NCBI GenBank assembly: GCA_025358055.1
Contig: JANYKV010000114.1
Coordinates: 1 to 64,000, forward strand
Direction: 5' to 3'
DNA: 64,000 bases
Source: Gemmatimonadota bacterium
GTDB taxonomy: Bacteria > Gemmatimonadota > Gemmatimonadetes > Gemmatimonadales > GWC2-71-9
Shown: in pieces, positions 62,416-64,000 of the stretch
Layout of the letters: every line of letters begins with the position of its first letter
Position numbering within the stretch: the first letter of the stretch is position 1
The notes under the pieces: generated by a model
What the model saw: the letters and a program-made list of their open reading frames with translations, nothing else
Database searches by the model: none
What the model was told of the DNA's origin: nothing
Position numbers and translations under genes: made by a program

Positions 62416-64000
62416 CTACGGCATTTCCCTCCCATAAAGTGCCCGATAAAATTCTTGGTTCCGGAGAATGCGACGCACATAGTCTCGCGTTTCGACAAAC
62501 GGAATCAGCTCCACGAACAACTCCGAGTCCCCAACGGCCCCTCGCTTGGTCAGCCAGCGATCCACGCGACTGTCGCCCGCATTGTAGGCCGCGAGGAACT
62601 GCACGGGGTCCGGGTATCGATGGACCGCATCCATCAAGTGTGCGAGGCCAAAATGGACGTTGATCTCCGGTTGGTACAACAGCACCGGGTCCCACTCAGC
62701 GATTCCCACGGATTTTGCCATCTGCGCCCCGAGCGAGGGAAGAACCTGCATCCACCCCCGAGCATCCGCCCGGCTCTTCGCATGGGCGTCGAATGCCGAT
62801 TCCTGTCGAATCAGGCCCGCGAGCAGGGCTGGGTCGAGACCCACCGCCCGTGCCTGTTCCTCTAGTCGCACCCTTTCCGGCCAGGGGTACAAGAGGCGGT
62901 ACAGGCGCTCGTCGCGTGGCCCTCCTCGGTCGAGGGCGAGTTGAGCGAGAGACTGTGCTCGACCGGGGTATCCGTGTTGCGAAAGCGCCTCTGCGGTCAC
63001 CCGGAGCGCATTCACAGATCGATCACCTTCGCCGATTAGGTATTCGAGCTCGAGCCGGGACTCCGCGCCCAAGCCTAGCCGATCCAAGATCCCAATCCGT
63101 GCGAACACTGGCTCGAAAATTCCGGGCGGGGGCGGCTCGGTCGAGTCTATCGCCGGAGGCGGAGACCACACCGAAACCCCAAGGCGCTCCGCCGCCAGGT
63201 AGGCATAGTACGATTGCGGTGAGCGACGAATGACCTCCAGCCATCGTTCGCGAGCCACGGCAGTATCATGGTCCGCCACCTGGGCCCGGCCACTCCAGTA
63301 CAGGGCCGCCAATGCCTCTTCGCTTCCCGCGTGATGCTGCCAGAGGCCATCGAACTCCGCCGCGGCCTTCCGGTATCCCTGCTGGAGGTACAGCAGTAGG
63401 GCCGCCTGGAAACGGGCCCGGCCCGCGAATGCGCTGGTAGGGTAGGTACCGAAGACCTTGAGGAATCGGGCGCGAGACTCGGGCAAGCTGCCCCGATCCG
63501 CGAGAAGATCCGCCGTCAGAAACAGGGCGGAGGAGGCTGCCGCCGTATCCCGAGAAAACTCTTTTGCGATACCTCTCAGTTCGTCCCTCGCCGAGTCGGG
63601 CTGTCCGCTGGCCAGAATGGCGCGGGCATGTTGATATCGGGCACCAGGGCGCAGCGTCGGCTCAGTGACGCGGTCGAAGGCGGCGCGCGCTTCCGACCAC
63701 ATCGCACTGCGAAATCGAACCGTCCCCAAGGCAAAGAAATCCGTATTGGTGAGGAGGCCCGCAGTCTCTGCCGCGACGAACCCCGCTTCCGCTCGGTCTA
63801 GCCATCCGATGGCCGCCGCCTTTCGGGCCACGGCGAGTTCCTCCTCTGGCGTGAGCCCGGAGAAAGTACTCTCGAGGAGGGCGACCGCGTTGCGCGCCTC
63901 ATCCGCGTTGAGATGAGGAAGCAGGCCGATGGTCTCGTGGCGAAGGAGGTCCATACGCACTGAATCTCCGACGGCCGCTTTGAGTCGAACCCGAATGCTC
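62416..64000 (-). CDS. Soluble lytic murein transglycosylase (Slt70-like), N terminus cut by the window edge
   Basis: The frame stays open to base 64000, and no signal peptide is seen after the first usable starts (GTG 63960, ATG 63954), so the true start lies outside the window. Residues from 63960 onward: a TPR-like/superhelical U-domain (about 1-350), then the SLT domain with catalytic Glu387 in RQESAFD, GWMQVLP and the AYNAG segment. It cleaves the MurNAc-GlcNAc bond with formation of 1,6-anhydro ends. The C-terminal RDYVRRILRNQEFYRALYG is typical of Slt proteins. Confidence 0.92.
   Translation of the reverse strand, partial: SIRVRLKAAVGDSVRMDLLRHETIGLLPHLNADEARNAVALLESTFSGLTPEEELAVARKAAAIGWLDRAEAGFVAAETAGLLTNTDFFALGTVRFRSAMWSEARAAFDRVTEPTLRPGARYQHARAILASGQPDSARDELRGIAKEFSRDTAAASSALFLTADLLADRGSLPESRARFLKVFGTYPTSAFAGRARFQAALLLYLQQGYRKAAAEFDGLWQHHAGSEEALAALYWSGRAQVADHDTAVARERWLEVIRRSPQSYYAYLAAERLGVSVWSPPPAIDSTEPPPPGIFEPVFARIGILDRLGLGAESRLELEYLIGEGDRSVNALRVTAEALSQHGYPGRAQSLAQLALDRGGPRDERLYRLLYPWPERVRLEEQARAVGLDPALLAGLIRQESAFDAHAKSRADARGWMQVLPSLGAQMAKSVGIAEWDPVLLYQPEINVHFGLAHLMDAVHRYPDPVQFLAAYNAGDSRVDRWLTKRGAVGDSELFVELIPFVETRDYVRRILRNQEFYRALYGREMP

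Overview
The window is dense, GC-rich bacterial chromosome with short intergenic gaps and many 1-14 nt gene overlaps. The gene content points to a Gemmatimonadota-like, or possibly Acidobacteriota-like, aerobic heterotroph. The markers are six secreted S9 peptidases, a PadR plus ADOP-type MacB/FtsX permease pair, an ABC permease fused to an M1 aminopeptidase, and an sdhCAB operon with one membrane subunit. There is no rRNA or other phylogenetic marker, so this placement is inferred from gene content. I saw no tRNA, rRNA, CRISPR array, phage or transposase.

Layout. 61-4566 (-): a chaperone-usher pilus operon (two pilin-like subunits, chaperone, usher), divergent from a small secreted protein at 4789. 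5387-8470 (+): a small exported protein and a stand-alone DExH helicase with an RG-rich tail. 8585-19384 (+): a lipoprotein serine hydrolase, then a tight run of three S9 peptidases, an alpha/beta hydrolase, a saccharopine-dehydrogenase-like reductase and an MFS transporter. 19396-22406 (-): ADOP permease and PadR. 22493-26360 (-): M28 peptidase and a lactate utilisation pair (lldD-lctP). 26467-30929 (+): ABC ATPase and the permease/M1 fusion. 30956-36137 (-): serine hydrolase, TPR protein, sdhB, sdhA, sdhC, with a good promoter at 36216-36243. 36283-37180: a GxxExxY gene bracketed by imperfect palindromic repeats. 37205-41269 (+): a four-gene operon matching itaconate/mesaconate degradation (acyl-CoA dehydrogenase, citramalyl-CoA lyase, itaconyl-CoA hydratase, family III CoA-transferase). 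41344-49324 (+): two S9 paralogues with an odd GCSGGG nucleophile elbow, a frameshifted M20 homologue lacking metal ligands, and a DUF4956/CotH-like pair. 49504-57697: a probable exopolysaccharide locus (TPR/beta-barrel exporter; TPR-glycosidase; double pseudo-receiver; HEAT membrane protein; GT2 synthase). 57738-59828: a third GCSGGG S9 paralogue ending at a strong terminator. 59877-64000 (-): M23 endopeptidase, MFS exporter, and a soluble lytic transglycosylase cut by the window edge.

How it fits together. Most genes serve scavenging of peptides and small acids. Secreted peptidases and hydrolases feed importers, lactate and itaconate routes deliver electrons and carbon, and SdhCAB joins the TCA cycle to respiration. 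Surface structures form the second theme: pilus, exopolysaccharide and wall-remodelling enzymes.

The best candidate for an undescribed system is 49504-57697. A membrane GT2 synthase is genetically tied to a two-receiver protein in which both phosphoacceptor aspartates are replaced (Asn144, Glu329), plus a HEAT-repeat membrane partner, a TPR-fused glycosidase and a YaiO/PgaA-like outer-membrane exporter. The GxxExxY gene with its palindromic repeats is the second.
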